A DNA stretch of 64,000 nucleotides. It comes from Betaproteobacteria bacterium (GTDB lineage: Bacteria; Pseudomonadota; Gammaproteobacteria; Burkholderiales; Burkholderiaceae_C). The notes under the pieces were generated by a model. The model had not been told where the DNA came from, searched no databases, and saw only the letters and a list, made by a program, of their open reading frames with translations. Location of the stretch: NCBI GenBank assembly GCA_016716535.1, contig JADJWD010000006.1:506422-570421 (forward strand), written 5' to 3'. Positions 28,001-35,499 of this stretch are shown in pieces (position 1 is the stretch's first letter; each line of letters begins with the position of its first letter). A program made the position numbers and the translations under genes.

Positions 28001-28269
28001 CGCACGGCGAGCACGAGCGTGCGACGCAGGTGATGCGCTTCGCGCTCGAACAGCCGTCGATCGTCGGCCCCGACCGCGAAGCCGCCGAAGCCGACATCCG
28101 CAGCTGGACCGACGCCGCGGCCCACGGCGACGCCGCGCCGGCCTGGCGCGGGCCGGGGCTCGACGAGCTGCTTGCGCGCATCGTGCAAGAGGCAGCGAGC
28201 GCGTCTGTGGCCAATCCCGTTCGCGCTGAGCTTGTCCAAGCGCAGGTGGATCACGCGCGTTCGCGCTGA
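25045..28269 (+). CDS. BTAD-domain/ATPase/TPR transcriptional regulator (SARP/MalT-like)
   Basis: The protein has 1,074 residues. The N-terminal winged helix plus bacterial transcriptional activator domain spans about 20-275 (RRTQLVAWLALKRGWVGRPE; RGYVDRLAQDLGVEPGAAL). Then comes a STAND-type ATPase with Walker A GPGGVGKT (342-349), Walker B LLVLDN, and the GLPLALELAA motif near 515. The C-terminal half is made of TPR-like helices (about 640-1040). Such proteins are large signal-integrating activators, known mainly from actinobacterial metabolite clusters but also found in Burkholderiales. Six same-strand genes follow and are the likely targets. The last residues (NPVRAELVQAQVDHARSR) are encoded by an interspersed DNA repeat, so the natural C-terminus may once have been elsewhere. 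Confidence 0.85.
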   Translation: MPPAPRRAPPRAADQPAAAVRLRLLGPPQITVDADADHAESRALPNERRTQLVAWLALKRGWVGRPELAALFWPEHDSHLAATNLRKALHRLQTLPWAGGLESQGQALRFAAATDVHGFEAALAEGRTADALALYRGELLQGFDDPANEAWTERLRFERDRLQTAWRTAALDWLARLDSEAGDAGNGSIGSEASDSRDRSTGAAAAVALAARLVAADSLDEAALAAQMRVLARSGQHGAARAAYRGYVDRLAQDLGVEPGAALRALHESLGGAAASTNGAMPTSVATAAASIAAEPSAAPGHRAPPAPSPPADPGFVGRAAELQRIAELLAQDDCAILCLVGPGGVGKTRLAQRAMQRMAAGFADGAVFVAMEDVTSPAEVAPQLAASLGVPLGGRASALDEVRQALAARQMLLVLDNLEQLAANAGWLDDLVRDAPRLKILVTTRVRPVAQRPWTLPVEGLPCPEADDADRLEAFDAARLFVRAAQRVAPSLVPAAEAAAIVDICRQLEGLPLALELAAGFTRVLSCAEIAAELRAGTELLRAADPARPARQASIEAVFEHSWRHLGETERAALARLALFRGGFTAAAARQVAGASPPVLAALADKSLVRKDGARCHLHPLLQQFALARLGVGPAHDQAAAAHARFFLRALAEARGALVAARREAMHDAETEFENLRAAWRHAARHGDVPEAKPAALALLAFCDHRGRWAEGLALFEEALAGPAAAADTPLAATLGAAAAHLEYRLDRYAAAEARARHWLEPARACHEAPAEIQCKKVLAAACLRLGRLPEARTWYQKTLARAEADGDTFTTAGMLDNLSLIERQLGRLDAALDLSRQALARHQALGDAAGEALCLNNQGVLFTQRRELDAAREALVAARQLCLRHGLPTTQAMVEVNLADIAGRQGDLDALERHARSALAISRAGDDRVTELVAHQLLMTAALGRGDLPAARAELVVATRLALASGRPALKVDNVVLYARLLAAHGEHERATQVMRFALEQPSIVGPDREAAEADIRSWTDAAAHGDAAPAWRGPGLDELLARIVQEAASASVANPVRAELVQAQVDHARSR

Positions 28270-28352
28270 GCACGGTCCTCCGTTCGCGCCGAGCCTGTCG
28301 AAGCGGGGTGGATGACCCACCACCGTTCGCGCTGAGCCTGCGCGTCCGTTCG
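28219..28352. repeat. interspersed GTTCGCGCTGAGC-type repeat cluster
   Basis: Four or five imperfect copies of a unit beginning GTTCGCGCTGAGC (28219, 28259, 28282, 28325, partial at 28348), some continuing CTGTCGAAGCG, occupy the end of the BTAD gene and the space after it. This word family is a common interspersed repeat of proteobacterial genomes. The first copy encodes the last residues and the second supplies the TGA stop (28267-28269) of the regulator. Confidence 0.85.
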
Positions 28353-28441
28353 CCGCGGAACGCCGGCGGAACGCTCGCGGAACGGCGGCCTTTGCACAGT
28401 GCGGTCCCTCGCAACGACCGCACTCACGAAGGACCGCCACC

Positions 28442-28762
28442 ATGTTCGACGCTCGCCCCCCCGGCAGCAGCGCCACCCTGACCGCCGTGCCCGGCGCCGC
28501 CGCCGCGGCGCACCTGATTGCCCGCCTGTTCGCCCGCCTGCTCGCCGCACTGGCCGCGGCCGCCGGGCGCCGCGCCGACGAATGGCGGCGCGCGCACCTG
28601 CGCCGCAGCACCGAGAACGCGCTGCGCGGGCTCGATCCCCACACGCTGCGCGACATCGGCCTCACGCCCGGCGAGATCAGCTCGGCGGCGGCCGAGGTCG
28701 CCGGCGACGTCGAGGCGACGAGGCTGCGCGTCTGGCGCGAGATCGGCGCCCGTGTCGTCTGA
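28442..28762 (+). CDS. DUF1127 (YjiS-like) small protein
   Basis: This is a 106-residue protein. The second half has the DUF1127 signature: an Arg-rich helix, then ENALRGLDPHTLRDIGLTPGEI. Members are small, basic regulatory proteins, some reported to act in phosphate, RNA or stress control. The N-terminal half is a low-complexity Ala/Arg helix that could be weakly membrane-associated. AAGGA lies ahead of the ATG. It follows the BTAD regulator and its repeat cluster and precedes a hydrolase in the same direction; a specific role cannot be given. Confidence 0.75.
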   Translation: MFDARPPGSSATLTAVPGAAAAAHLIARLFARLLAALAAAAGRRADEWRRAHLRRSTENALRGLDPHTLRDIGLTPGEISSAAAEVAGDVEATRLRVWREIGARVV

Positions 28763-28837
28763 CTGTCTTCTGCCCCGCTGACGTTTCGACCCTCTGCCCC
28801 CCAACCCCGCACCCCGAACCCTGCAACGGACCCCACC

Positions 28838-29821
28838 ATGAAGATCGATTTCCACGAAGCCCTCGGCGGCGCGCCGCAGGTGACGCGCCACACCGTCATC
28901 GCGCTGCACGCCAGCGTCAGCTCGGCGCGCCAGTGGCGACCGCTCGCCGAGCGCCTGGCGCAGGCGCACACCTTCGCGCAGCACGGCCCGCACGCCTTCG
29001 ATCTGCACACGTTCGACGTGCGCGCCATCGACCTGCACGACCACGGCGCCGGCCCCGCGTGGGCCACCGACGGCGTGCAGCGCCCGCCGCTGACGCTGGC
29101 CGACGAGGCGGCGCTCGTCGCGCCGTTCGTGCTGGCGGCCGGCCGCGTCGGCCACGGCTCGGGCGCAAGTGCAAGTGCAGGCGGCGTACACCTCGTCGGC
29201 CACTCGTACGGCGGCGCGGTCGCGCTGAAGGTCGCGAGCCTGTATCCGCAGCACGTGCGCTCGCTCGTCGTCTACGAGCCGGTCACCTTCCGCCTGCTGC
29301 TCGACGACGCCGCCAGCCATGCCGAGGCGGCCGAGGCGCTGGCGCTCGTCGCCGGCATGCAAACGTGCGTCGAACGCGGCGACCGCGACGGTGCCGCGCG
29401 CCGCTTCATCGACTACTGGTCGGGCGGCGGCACCTGGCAGGCGATGCCCGAGCCGGCGCGCGAGAGCGTCGTTGCGCGCCTGCCGGCGCTGGTGCAGCAG
29501 TTCGGCGCGCTGCACAACGAGCGCCAGCAGGCCAGCGCCATCGCGCGCCTGGCGATGCCCACGCTCGTGCTGAGCGGCGAGCGCACCGTGCCCGCCGCGC
29601 GGCGCATCGCCGAGCGCCTTCGCGCGCTGAATCCGGCCGCCACGCACGAGACGCTGCCCGGCCTCGGCCACATGGGGCCGGTGACGCATGCCGACCTCGT
29701 TGCCGAGCGCATTGCGCGGCATCTCGGACTGCCGCCGTCGCCGGGGCAGGCCGCCGCGCGGCCCCATCACGTTCCCCCGCCCCCGGTGCCCGCGCCCCGG
29801 GATCTTTCGACCGTCGTTTGA
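28838..29821 (+). CDS. alpha/beta hydrolase
   Basis: The 327-residue soluble alpha/beta-hydrolase shows TVIALHASVSSARQW with the oxyanion region, the nucleophile elbow VGHSYGG (Ser near 122), VYEPVTF after it, and the catalytic His in LPGLGHMGPVTH near 276. The last 35 residues are Pro-rich and probably disordered. Hydrolases of this type cleave esters, lactones or C-C bonds; the substrate is unknown. It lies in a tight same-strand run with a methyltransferase, DUF3455 and haloperoxidase genes behind the BTAD activator, suggesting one pathway or stress regulon. Confidence 0.82.
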   Translation: MKIDFHEALGGAPQVTRHTVIALHASVSSARQWRPLAERLAQAHTFAQHGPHAFDLHTFDVRAIDLHDHGAGPAWATDGVQRPPLTLADEAALVAPFVLAAGRVGHGSGASASAGGVHLVGHSYGGAVALKVASLYPQHVRSLVVYEPVTFRLLLDDAASHAEAAEALALVAGMQTCVERGDRDGAARRFIDYWSGGGTWQAMPEPARESVVARLPALVQQFGALHNERQQASAIARLAMPTLVLSGERTVPAARRIAERLRALNPAATHETLPGLGHMGPVTHADLVAERIARHLGLPPSPGQAAARPHHVPPPPVPAPRDLSTVV

Positions 29822-29857
29822 CGACTCCACCCCACCCGTTACTTGGAGAGAGACACC

Positions 29858-30697
29858 ATGAACACCACCGCCCTTCAAGCGCCGCAAGCCGCGGCCGCCC
29901 CGGACTTCATCGCCATCAAGCAGCGCCAGCAGGCCACCTGGGCGAGCGGCGACTACGCCGTCGTCGGCACGACGCTGCAGATCGTCGGCGAGCAGCTCGC
30001 CGAAGCCGCCGATGTGCGCGCCGGCGAGCGTGTGCTCGACGTGGCCGCCGGCAACGGCAACGCCACCCTCGCCGCGGCGCGCCGCCATGCCGAGGTCACG
30101 TCCACCGACTACGTCGCCACGCTGCTCGAACGCGGCAGCGCGCGCGCTGCCGCCGAGGGCCTGAAGGTGCGCTTCCTCACCGCCGATGTCGAGGAGCTGC
30201 CGTTCGCCGACGCGAGCTTCGATGTCGTGCTGTCGACCTTCGGCGTGATGTTCGCGCCGCAGCACGAACGCTCGGCCGCGCAGATGCTGCGCGTCGTTCG
30301 CCCGGGCGGCCGCATCGGCCTGGCCAACTGGACGCCGGCGGGCTTCATCGGCCGGCTGTTCAAGGTGATCGGCACGCACGTGCCGCCGCCGGCGGGCGTG
30401 CGCTCGCCGGCGCTGTGGGGCAGCGAGGAGCACCTGCGCAAGCTGTTCGGCGACGCGGCCGAAGTGCGCGCCGTGCCGCGGATCTTCAACTTCCGCTACC
30501 GCTCGGCCGACCACTTCATCGAGGTGTTCCGCGACTACTACGGGCCGACGCACAAAGCCTTCGCGGCGCTGCCCGAAGCCGGCCGCGCGGCGCTGCTGCG
30601 CGACGTGCACGCGCTGCTCGACGAGCTGAACACGGCGGGGCCGGCTTCGCTGGTGGTGCCGGGCGAGTACCTCGAAGTCGTCGTCACGAAGCGCTGA
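29858..30697 (+). CDS. class I SAM-dependent methyltransferase
   Basis: This 279-residue enzyme has a Rossmann methyltransferase core: motif I VLDVAAGNGNATLAAARR (near 65), an acidic residue ending strand 2 (TSTDYVATLL), the motif VEELPFADASFDVVLSTFGV, and MLRVVRPGGRIGLANW after it. This is the UbiE/Methyltransf_11 type. The ATG at 29858 is used because GGAGAG precedes it closely; an upstream in-frame ATG lacks one. It probably methylates a small molecule. It is adjacent to the hydrolase and the haloperoxidase-like gene, and the substrate is unknown. Confidence 0.85.
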   Translation: MNTTALQAPQAAAAPDFIAIKQRQQATWASGDYAVVGTTLQIVGEQLAEAADVRAGERVLDVAAGNGNATLAAARRHAEVTSTDYVATLLERGSARAAAEGLKVRFLTADVEELPFADASFDVVLSTFGVMFAPQHERSAAQMLRVVRPGGRIGLANWTPAGFIGRLFKVIGTHVPPPAGVRSPALWGSEEHLRKLFGDAAEVRAVPRIFNFRYRSADHFIEVFRDYYGPTHKAFAALPEAGRAALLRDVHALLDELNTAGPASLVVPGEYLEVVVTKR

Positions 30698-30768
30698 ACG
30701 AACGCGATGCGCGCGGGCGCCCCACGGGTCGCCCCGCGCTCGCCCTTCCACACATGCAGGAGAAGACC

Positions 30769-31353
30769 ATGAACCTCATCGATCCGCTGATCCGGCGCCA
30801 CGTGGCGCTGGCCGGGGCGACGCTGCTCGCCGCCTGCGCCGGCGGCACCGCGCTCGTGGCGATGCCGCCGGCCGACGTGCCGGCGGCCATCGCTGCGCCC
30901 GCGGGGCAGGTGCTCGAAGTGGCCGTCGCCGCGCGCGGCGTGCAGATCTACGAGTGCCGCGCCACGCCCGGCAGCGCCGCGGGCACCGCTCGGCCCGAGT
31001 GGGCCTTCGTCGCGCCCGAGGCCACGCTGCTCGACGCCCAGGGCCGCACCGTCGGCCAGCACGGCGCCGGCCCGCACTGGACCTTCGACGGCGGCACGCC
31101 CGCCGCGGCCCGCTTCCCCGGCCGCGTCACGGGGCGCGTCACCGGCCGCGCGGAGGCGCCGCGTGCCGGGGCGATCCCGTGGCTGCGGCTGGACGTGGCG
31201 GCAGGTCCTGGCGCCGGCGGCTCGCTCGGCAGCATCCAGCGCGTCAACACGATCGGCGGCCTCGCGCCGGCGACGCCTTGCGACACCACCGTCGCCGGGC
31301 AGCGCGTGCGCGTGCCGTACACGGCCGACTACCGCTTCTACGCCGCGCGCTGA
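30769..31353 (+). CDS. DUF3455-type exported lipoprotein
   Basis: This 194-residue protein has a lipobox (LLAACAG) and the DUF3455 pattern: AVAARGVQIYECRA, WAFVAPEATLLD, the phrase GPHWTFDGG, WLRLDVA, and SIQRVNTIGG...DTTVAGQRVRVPYTADYRFY near the end. The family is widespread in bacteria and fungi but without known activity. A short GRVTGRVTGR duplication in the middle shows recent in-frame repeat growth. An AGGAG site precedes the ATG. It is the fourth gene of the run behind the BTAD regulator and is likely periplasmic. Confidence 0.82.
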   Translation: MNLIDPLIRRHVALAGATLLAACAGGTALVAMPPADVPAAIAAPAGQVLEVAVAARGVQIYECRATPGSAAGTARPEWAFVAPEATLLDAQGRTVGQHGAGPHWTFDGGTPAAARFPGRVTGRVTGRAEAPRAGAIPWLRLDVAAGPGAGGSLGSIQRVNTIGGLAPATPCDTTVAGQRVRVPYTADYRFYAAR

Positions 31354-31443
31354 AAGCCACTGAAAGCCATTGCGCCGAAGCGCTGCACGCACGCACCGAA
31401 TCCCCTTTCACAACCTCCGTTCACCCCCACCGAGATCCTCACC

Positions 31444-32724
31444 ATGAAGACTCTGAACCGCTTTCTCGTGGCCACCGCCGCGGTCGCCGCCGCAGCGGCC
31501 TCGCCGCCGGCGCGCGCCGACATCGTCACCGACTGGAACACGCTGGCCGGCCACTTCATCACCGAAGCCAAGCTCGGCACGCCGCCGGCGATGCGCGTGA
31601 TGGCCATCGTGCAGACGGCCGTGCACGGTGCCATCGGCTCGCTGCCGCCGGCCGGAACCGCCGGCCCGGATTCAGCGGCGATGACCGCCGTGGCCGTCGC
31701 CGCCGCCAACCGCGCCACGCTCGCGGCGCTGCTGCCGGCGCAGCAGGTCGCCATCGACGCGGCGTACCAGGCCGCGCTCGGGCCGTGGAGCGAAGGCGCC
31801 ACGCCCGCGGCCAAGGTGGCCGCGGCGGTCACCGCCGGCGAACGCGCCGCCGCGCAAGTGCTCGCCGCGCGCGCCAAGGAGGCGCCGGTGTTCGCCGCGC
31901 CCGACACGACGCGGCCACACGTCGGCACGCCCGGCAGCTACGTGCCCACCGCGCTGCCGGCCGCCACCGCCTGGCCGCAGCGCACGCCGTGGGTGATGGC
32001 GAGCGCCTCGCAGTTCCGCCCCGCCGCGCCGCCGGCGCTGACGAGCGAGACGTACGCGCGCGACCTCGAGGAGATCCGCGCCGTCGGCGGCCGCGCGAGC
32101 ACGCGCCGCAGCGCCGAGCAGACCGAGATCGCGCGCTTCTGGGACTACTCGCTGCCGGCCATCTACCACGGCGTCGTGCGCTCGGTGGCGCTGGCGCCGG
32201 GGCGCGATGCTGCGGCCAACGCGCGGCTCTTCGCCACCGTGGCGCAGGCGATGGACGACGCGCTCATCGCCGTCTTCGACGCGAAGTACCACCACGGCTT
32301 CTGGCGCCCGGTGACGGCGATCCGCAACGCCGACATCGACGGCAACGACGCGACGACGCGCGAGGCGAACTGGCTGCCGCTGATCAACGTGCCGATGCAC
32401 CCCGAGTACCCGAGCGGCCACTGCATCCTGGCCGGCGCCGTCGGCGCGGTGCTGAAGGCAGAGGTCGGCAGCGCGCCGGTGAAGCTCTCGACGACGAGCC
32501 CGACAGCCAAGGGCGCCGCACGGCACTGGACGAGCATCGACGGCTTCGAACGCGAGGTGGCGATGGCGCGCGTCTGGGGCGGCCTGCACTTCCGCTTCAC
32601 CAACGAGGTCAGCCTCGGCATGGGCCGCGCGATCGGCGAGCTGGCAGTGCAGCGGCAGCGGCAGCAGCAGGCGGCGGCCGCTGCGCCGGGCTCTGCGGCG
32701 CCGGCCGGCCACGGCGCAGAATGA
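31444..32724 (+). CDS. vanadium-dependent haloperoxidase / PAP2-type phosphatase-like exported enzyme
   Basis: The 426-residue protein has a signal peptide ending PPARA. Active-site motifs of the PAP2/vanadium-chloroperoxidase superfamily are seen in order: Lys and Arg in DAKYHHGFWRPVTAIR (near 280-295), PMHPEYPSGHC (Ser/Gly/His near 320), and Arg plus His in ARVWGGLHFRFTNE (near 378-386). Such enzymes use vanadate and peroxide to oxidise halides, or act as acid phosphatases. The bacterial exported branch is often described only as vanadium-dependent haloperoxidase, and most members are untested. It is co-directional with the hydrolase and methyltransferase genes. The C-terminal 20 residues are Gln/Ala-rich. 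Confidence 0.85.
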   Translation: MKTLNRFLVATAAVAAAAASPPARADIVTDWNTLAGHFITEAKLGTPPAMRVMAIVQTAVHGAIGSLPPAGTAGPDSAAMTAVAVAAANRATLAALLPAQQVAIDAAYQAALGPWSEGATPAAKVAAAVTAGERAAAQVLAARAKEAPVFAAPDTTRPHVGTPGSYVPTALPAATAWPQRTPWVMASASQFRPAAPPALTSETYARDLEEIRAVGGRASTRRSAEQTEIARFWDYSLPAIYHGVVRSVALAPGRDAAANARLFATVAQAMDDALIAVFDAKYHHGFWRPVTAIRNADIDGNDATTREANWLPLINVPMHPEYPSGHCILAGAVGAVLKAEVGSAPVKLSTTSPTAKGAARHWTSIDGFEREVAMARVWGGLHFRFTNEVSLGMGRAIGELAVQRQRQQQAAAAAPGSAAPAGHGAE

Positions 32725-32728
32725 GGCG

Positions 32729-33133
32729 ATGAGCATCCGCATCGTCCAACTCGGCACCGCGCGCGCCGCCGGCGAAGGCCTGCGCCTGGGCACCGTGCGG
32801 CGGCCGCCGCGCGGCGTGCCCAAGAGCGAATTCGCCAGGCGCGACTTCTACGACGTGTGGCTGCCCGACCTCTCGCCGAGCGCGGCGCTCGTCGCGCAGG
32901 CGCAGGCGGCCGCGCGCGACGACGACGCCAAGGCCTGGGCCGCCTTCGAGCGCCACTTCAAGGCCGAGATGAACGAAGCCGGCCCGAGCCGCCTGCTCGA
33001 CCTGCTGGCGGCGCTGTCGCACCAGACGTCGTTGTCGCTGGGCTGCTATTGCGACGACGAGCGGCGCTGCCACCGCTCGGTGCTGCGCACGCTGCTGCGC
33101 CAGCGCGGCGCGGCGCTCGACGAAGGGCCGTAG
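32729..33133 (+). CDS. DUF488-family protein
   Basis: This is a 134-residue cytoplasmic protein, five bases after the haloperoxidase stop. DUF488 features are IRIVQLGTARAAGEGLRLGT at the start, FYDVWLPDLSPS, and the conserved CYCDDERRCHRSVL near residue 109, a Cys/His-containing segment. The family is widespread and its biochemical role is not established. The short spacing implies co-transcription with the haloperoxidase gene. Confidence 0.85.
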   Translation: MSIRIVQLGTARAAGEGLRLGTVRRPPRGVPKSEFARRDFYDVWLPDLSPSAALVAQAQAAARDDDAKAWAAFERHFKAEMNEAGPSRLLDLLAALSHQTSLSLGCYCDDERRCHRSVLRTLLRQRGAALDEGP

Positions 33134-33193
33134 CGCGAGACCGAAGCGGCGGCGACGGCCCCCGCCGGTTGGCCGTTCGCGCCTGCCGGCGCG

Positions 33194-33547
33194 CTACGGC
33201 AGCAGCTCGATGCCGAACCGGCGCAGGGCCAGCGCCCAGCCGAGGAAGAGCGCGATCGTCAGCAGCGCCGAGAGCGCCAGGGCGAGCCAGAAACCGAGCC
33301 GAGCGAGCAGCCACGGGAACAGCAGGAACATCGGCAGCGTCGGCACGACGTACCAGAACGTGTACCAGGCGTGCCGGGCCAGGCGGTCGGCGGGTTGCCG
33401 CTCGGCGTACAGCCAGACCAGCGTCAGCACGGTGACGAGCGGCAGTGCGGCGACGAGCGCGCCGACCTTGTCGTTGCGCCTGGCCAGCTCGGAGACGAGG
33501 ACCACGATGGCCGCCGTGACGAGGTACTTGGTGATCAGCCAGGCCAT
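33194..33547 (-). CDS. DUF3147-type small membrane protein
   Basis: This 117-residue protein has four predicted membrane helices (WLITKYLVTAAIVVLVSELA; ALVAALPLVTVLTLVWLYA; a third over FWYVVPTLPMFLLFPWLLA; and ALALSALLTIALFLGWALA), the layout of DUF3147 proteins. The conserved R-R-N-D-K-V-G lies between helices 1 and 2. The function is unknown. The start at 33547 begins directly with the first helix. It is convergent with the DUF488 gene and downstream of the macro-domain gene. Confidence 0.8.
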   Translation of the reverse strand: MAWLITKYLVTAAIVVLVSELARRNDKVGALVAALPLVTVLTLVWLYAERQPADRLARHAWYTFWYVVPTLPMFLLFPWLLARLGFWLALALSALLTIALFLGWALALRRFGIELLP

Positions 33548-33638
33548 CGGGGCAGTGTATCGATGCACGTGCGCCGCGCCCGCCCGGCAACACGGGACGG
33601 CCGAACCGGCCCTGGGCCGGCCCGGCGAGCGATGCGGA

Positions 33639-34118
33639 TCAGGCGACGGCCTGCCCGGCGTGGTAGGTCTCGACCACGCGCACGTCGGCCGGCACATCGG
33701 CGAGGTGCTTTTCGATCAGCGGCTTCACGTCGTCCCACGCGAGGCCGCCGATGCCGGTGGCCAGGCGCGGCAGCGCAATCTGCGTCCAGCCTTCCTTGCG
33801 GATCTCCTGCGCCAGTGCCTTCAGCGCATGGTTGACGTTGGCCACCGTCGCGCGGCCCGGGTTGCCCCCGTGCCCCCAGGCGCCGCCCTGCGTGAAGAGC
33901 GCGACGATGCGACGGCCGCCCGCGCCGCCCCACGTCCACAGGCCGCCCTCCTTCGGGTGGCTCGTCTGGCAGAAGTGGCGGAAGTCCTTGTACATCGCCG
34001 GGAACTGCTCGCGCAGCGCGTGAGCGAGGCCCTGGGCGAAGGGGTCGTTGGGCGCCACGCCATGCGCGATGACGGGCAAGTCGCCGACGAGCAGGTCGCC
34101 GCTGGTGAATCGGATCAT
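33639..34118 (-). CDS. macro-domain (ADP-ribose-binding) protein
   Basis: This 159-residue, single-domain protein starts MIRFTSGDLLVGDLPVIAHG and has the macro-domain core: VIAHGVAPNDPFAQGLAHAL, ALFTQGGAWGHGG, and LPRLATGIGGLAWDDVKPLI (the phosphate-binding loop region). Macro domains bind or hydrolyse ADP-ribose derivatives in ADP-ribosylation turnover or NAD metabolism. No partner toxin (DarT-like) is visible next to it, so it is probably a housekeeping hydrolase rather than an antitoxin. It is followed on the same strand by the DUF3147 gene. Confidence 0.82.
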   Translation of the reverse strand: MIRFTSGDLLVGDLPVIAHGVAPNDPFAQGLAHALREQFPAMYKDFRHFCQTSHPKEGGLWTWGGAGGRRIVALFTQGGAWGHGGNPGRATVANVNHALKALAQEIRKEGWTQIALPRLATGIGGLAWDDVKPLIEKHLADVPADVRVVETYHAGQAVA

Positions 34119-34231
34119 GCGTCCTCCGTTGCTTCGATAGCTGGAAGCATGCGCGCTTGCGGCGGCGACGCAATGACGGGCGTCAAGCGGGGTTCGATTC
34201 GGGGCGCACGCGCAGCGCCTGGCTCACACCG

Positions 34232-35499
34232 TCACTGCGTCCCGTTGATCGCGTAGTCGAACACCTGGTACGACTTCAGCGGCGCGCTCGCCGCCTTGAT
34301 GCGATAGGCCTCGTTCAGCGGCCGGCTCAGGATGAACGGCACCTTCGCCTCGCTGGTGCCGCCGTGCGTGCGCAGGCGGTGTCCGGCCAGACCCGTGAGG
34401 TCGTGGTTCTTCGCCGACGCGCCGATGCAAACGTCTTCGCGCGCGATCACCGCCACGTCGGCCTCGCGGTCGGCGGGCAGCTCGAACATCCGGCAGGCGG
34501 TGTCGCGGTCCAGCGCCAGCTCGATGCCGTCGATGCCGGCGATGTGATCGATGATCTGCCTGGCCGTCACGCGGCCGCGCGACCACACGCGCACGAAGCC
34601 GCCCAACGCGCCGTGGTGCGCGACGAAGGCGTCGGTGATCGGGCAGATGACGATCGTCTCGCCGGCGCCGAACTTCGCGGGTCGAGCGTGTCCTGCAGCC
34701 AGATCACGTTCGGCTCGCCGGCCGCGTTGCTCTTGTCGCTCATGCCGTGGTCGGCCGTCAGCGCGAGCGTGATGTCCTCGGCCGCGAGAAGCCCGAACAC
34801 GCGGTCGAGCTGCTCGTAGAAGCGCAGCGCGTCGGCTTCTTCCGGCGACCACTTGTGCTGCACCCAGTCGGTGAGGCTCAGGAACAGCAGGTCGGGCCGG
34901 CGCTCGCGCAGCAGCTTCAGCCCCGCTTCGAGCACGAAGAGCGACAGCTCCATCGAGTACATGCCGGGCTTGGGAAGCCCCAGCCATTCGGGCACGTTCT
35001 CGATGCCGTTGTCGGCCAGCGTGCAGCGGTCGGCGTGCTCGGTGGAGAACGACACGTGGCCGCCGCGGCCGACATCGAGCCCCTTGGCGAGCTGCCGCCG
35101 CAGCTTGTCCTTTGCGGTGATCGAGACGACACGCGCGCCGGCTGCCGCGAAGCGCGCGAGGATCGTGTCGCCGCGCAGCAGCTCGGGGCCGGTCATCACC
35201 ACCGGCTGCCAGGTCGTGGTGTCGAGGTAGAAGTTGCCCGAGATGCCGTGTTTCGCCGTCGGCGTGCCGGTGATCATCGACATGTTGTTCGGGCACGTGA
35301 ACGACGGCATCGAGCCGTCGGCGACGCCGGCGAAGCCCTCGGCGATGAAGCGCCGGAAGTGCGGCAGGTGCCCGTCGGCGAGGAAGCGCTGGAGGTAACG
35401 CGGGTCGCCGCCGTCGATGCAGACGACGACCACCGGGCGCAGCGGCCAGCGGTAGCGGATGTCGTTGACGGTGACCGGTGGTCGTGTGGAGGTGCTCAT
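34232..35499 (-). pseudogene. phnA: phosphonoacetate hydrolase, frameshifted
   Basis: Two frames together make one alkaline-phosphatase-fold protein of about 422 residues. The first (35499 to about 34680) shows VVVVCIDGGDPRYLQRFL, the nucleophile region PSFTCPNNMSMITG, LSLTDWVQHKW and LTADHGMSD; the second continues KFGAGETIVICPITDAFV and DVCIGASAKNHDL to a stop at 34232. This matches phosphonoacetate hydrolase, a Zn enzyme splitting phosphonoacetate into acetate and phosphate, the last step of the PhnW-PhnY-PhnA route for 2-aminoethylphosphonate. One base is missing near 34676-34682 (restoring it reads D-P-R-K-F-G-A-G-E). Whether this is a real mutation or a sequencing error cannot be told. 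The gene overlaps phnR by four bases. Confidence 0.82.

Noticed and set aside
33639..34118. Macro-domain gene as a DarG-type antitoxin
   Set aside because: No DarT-like toxin or other toxin gene is adjacent.
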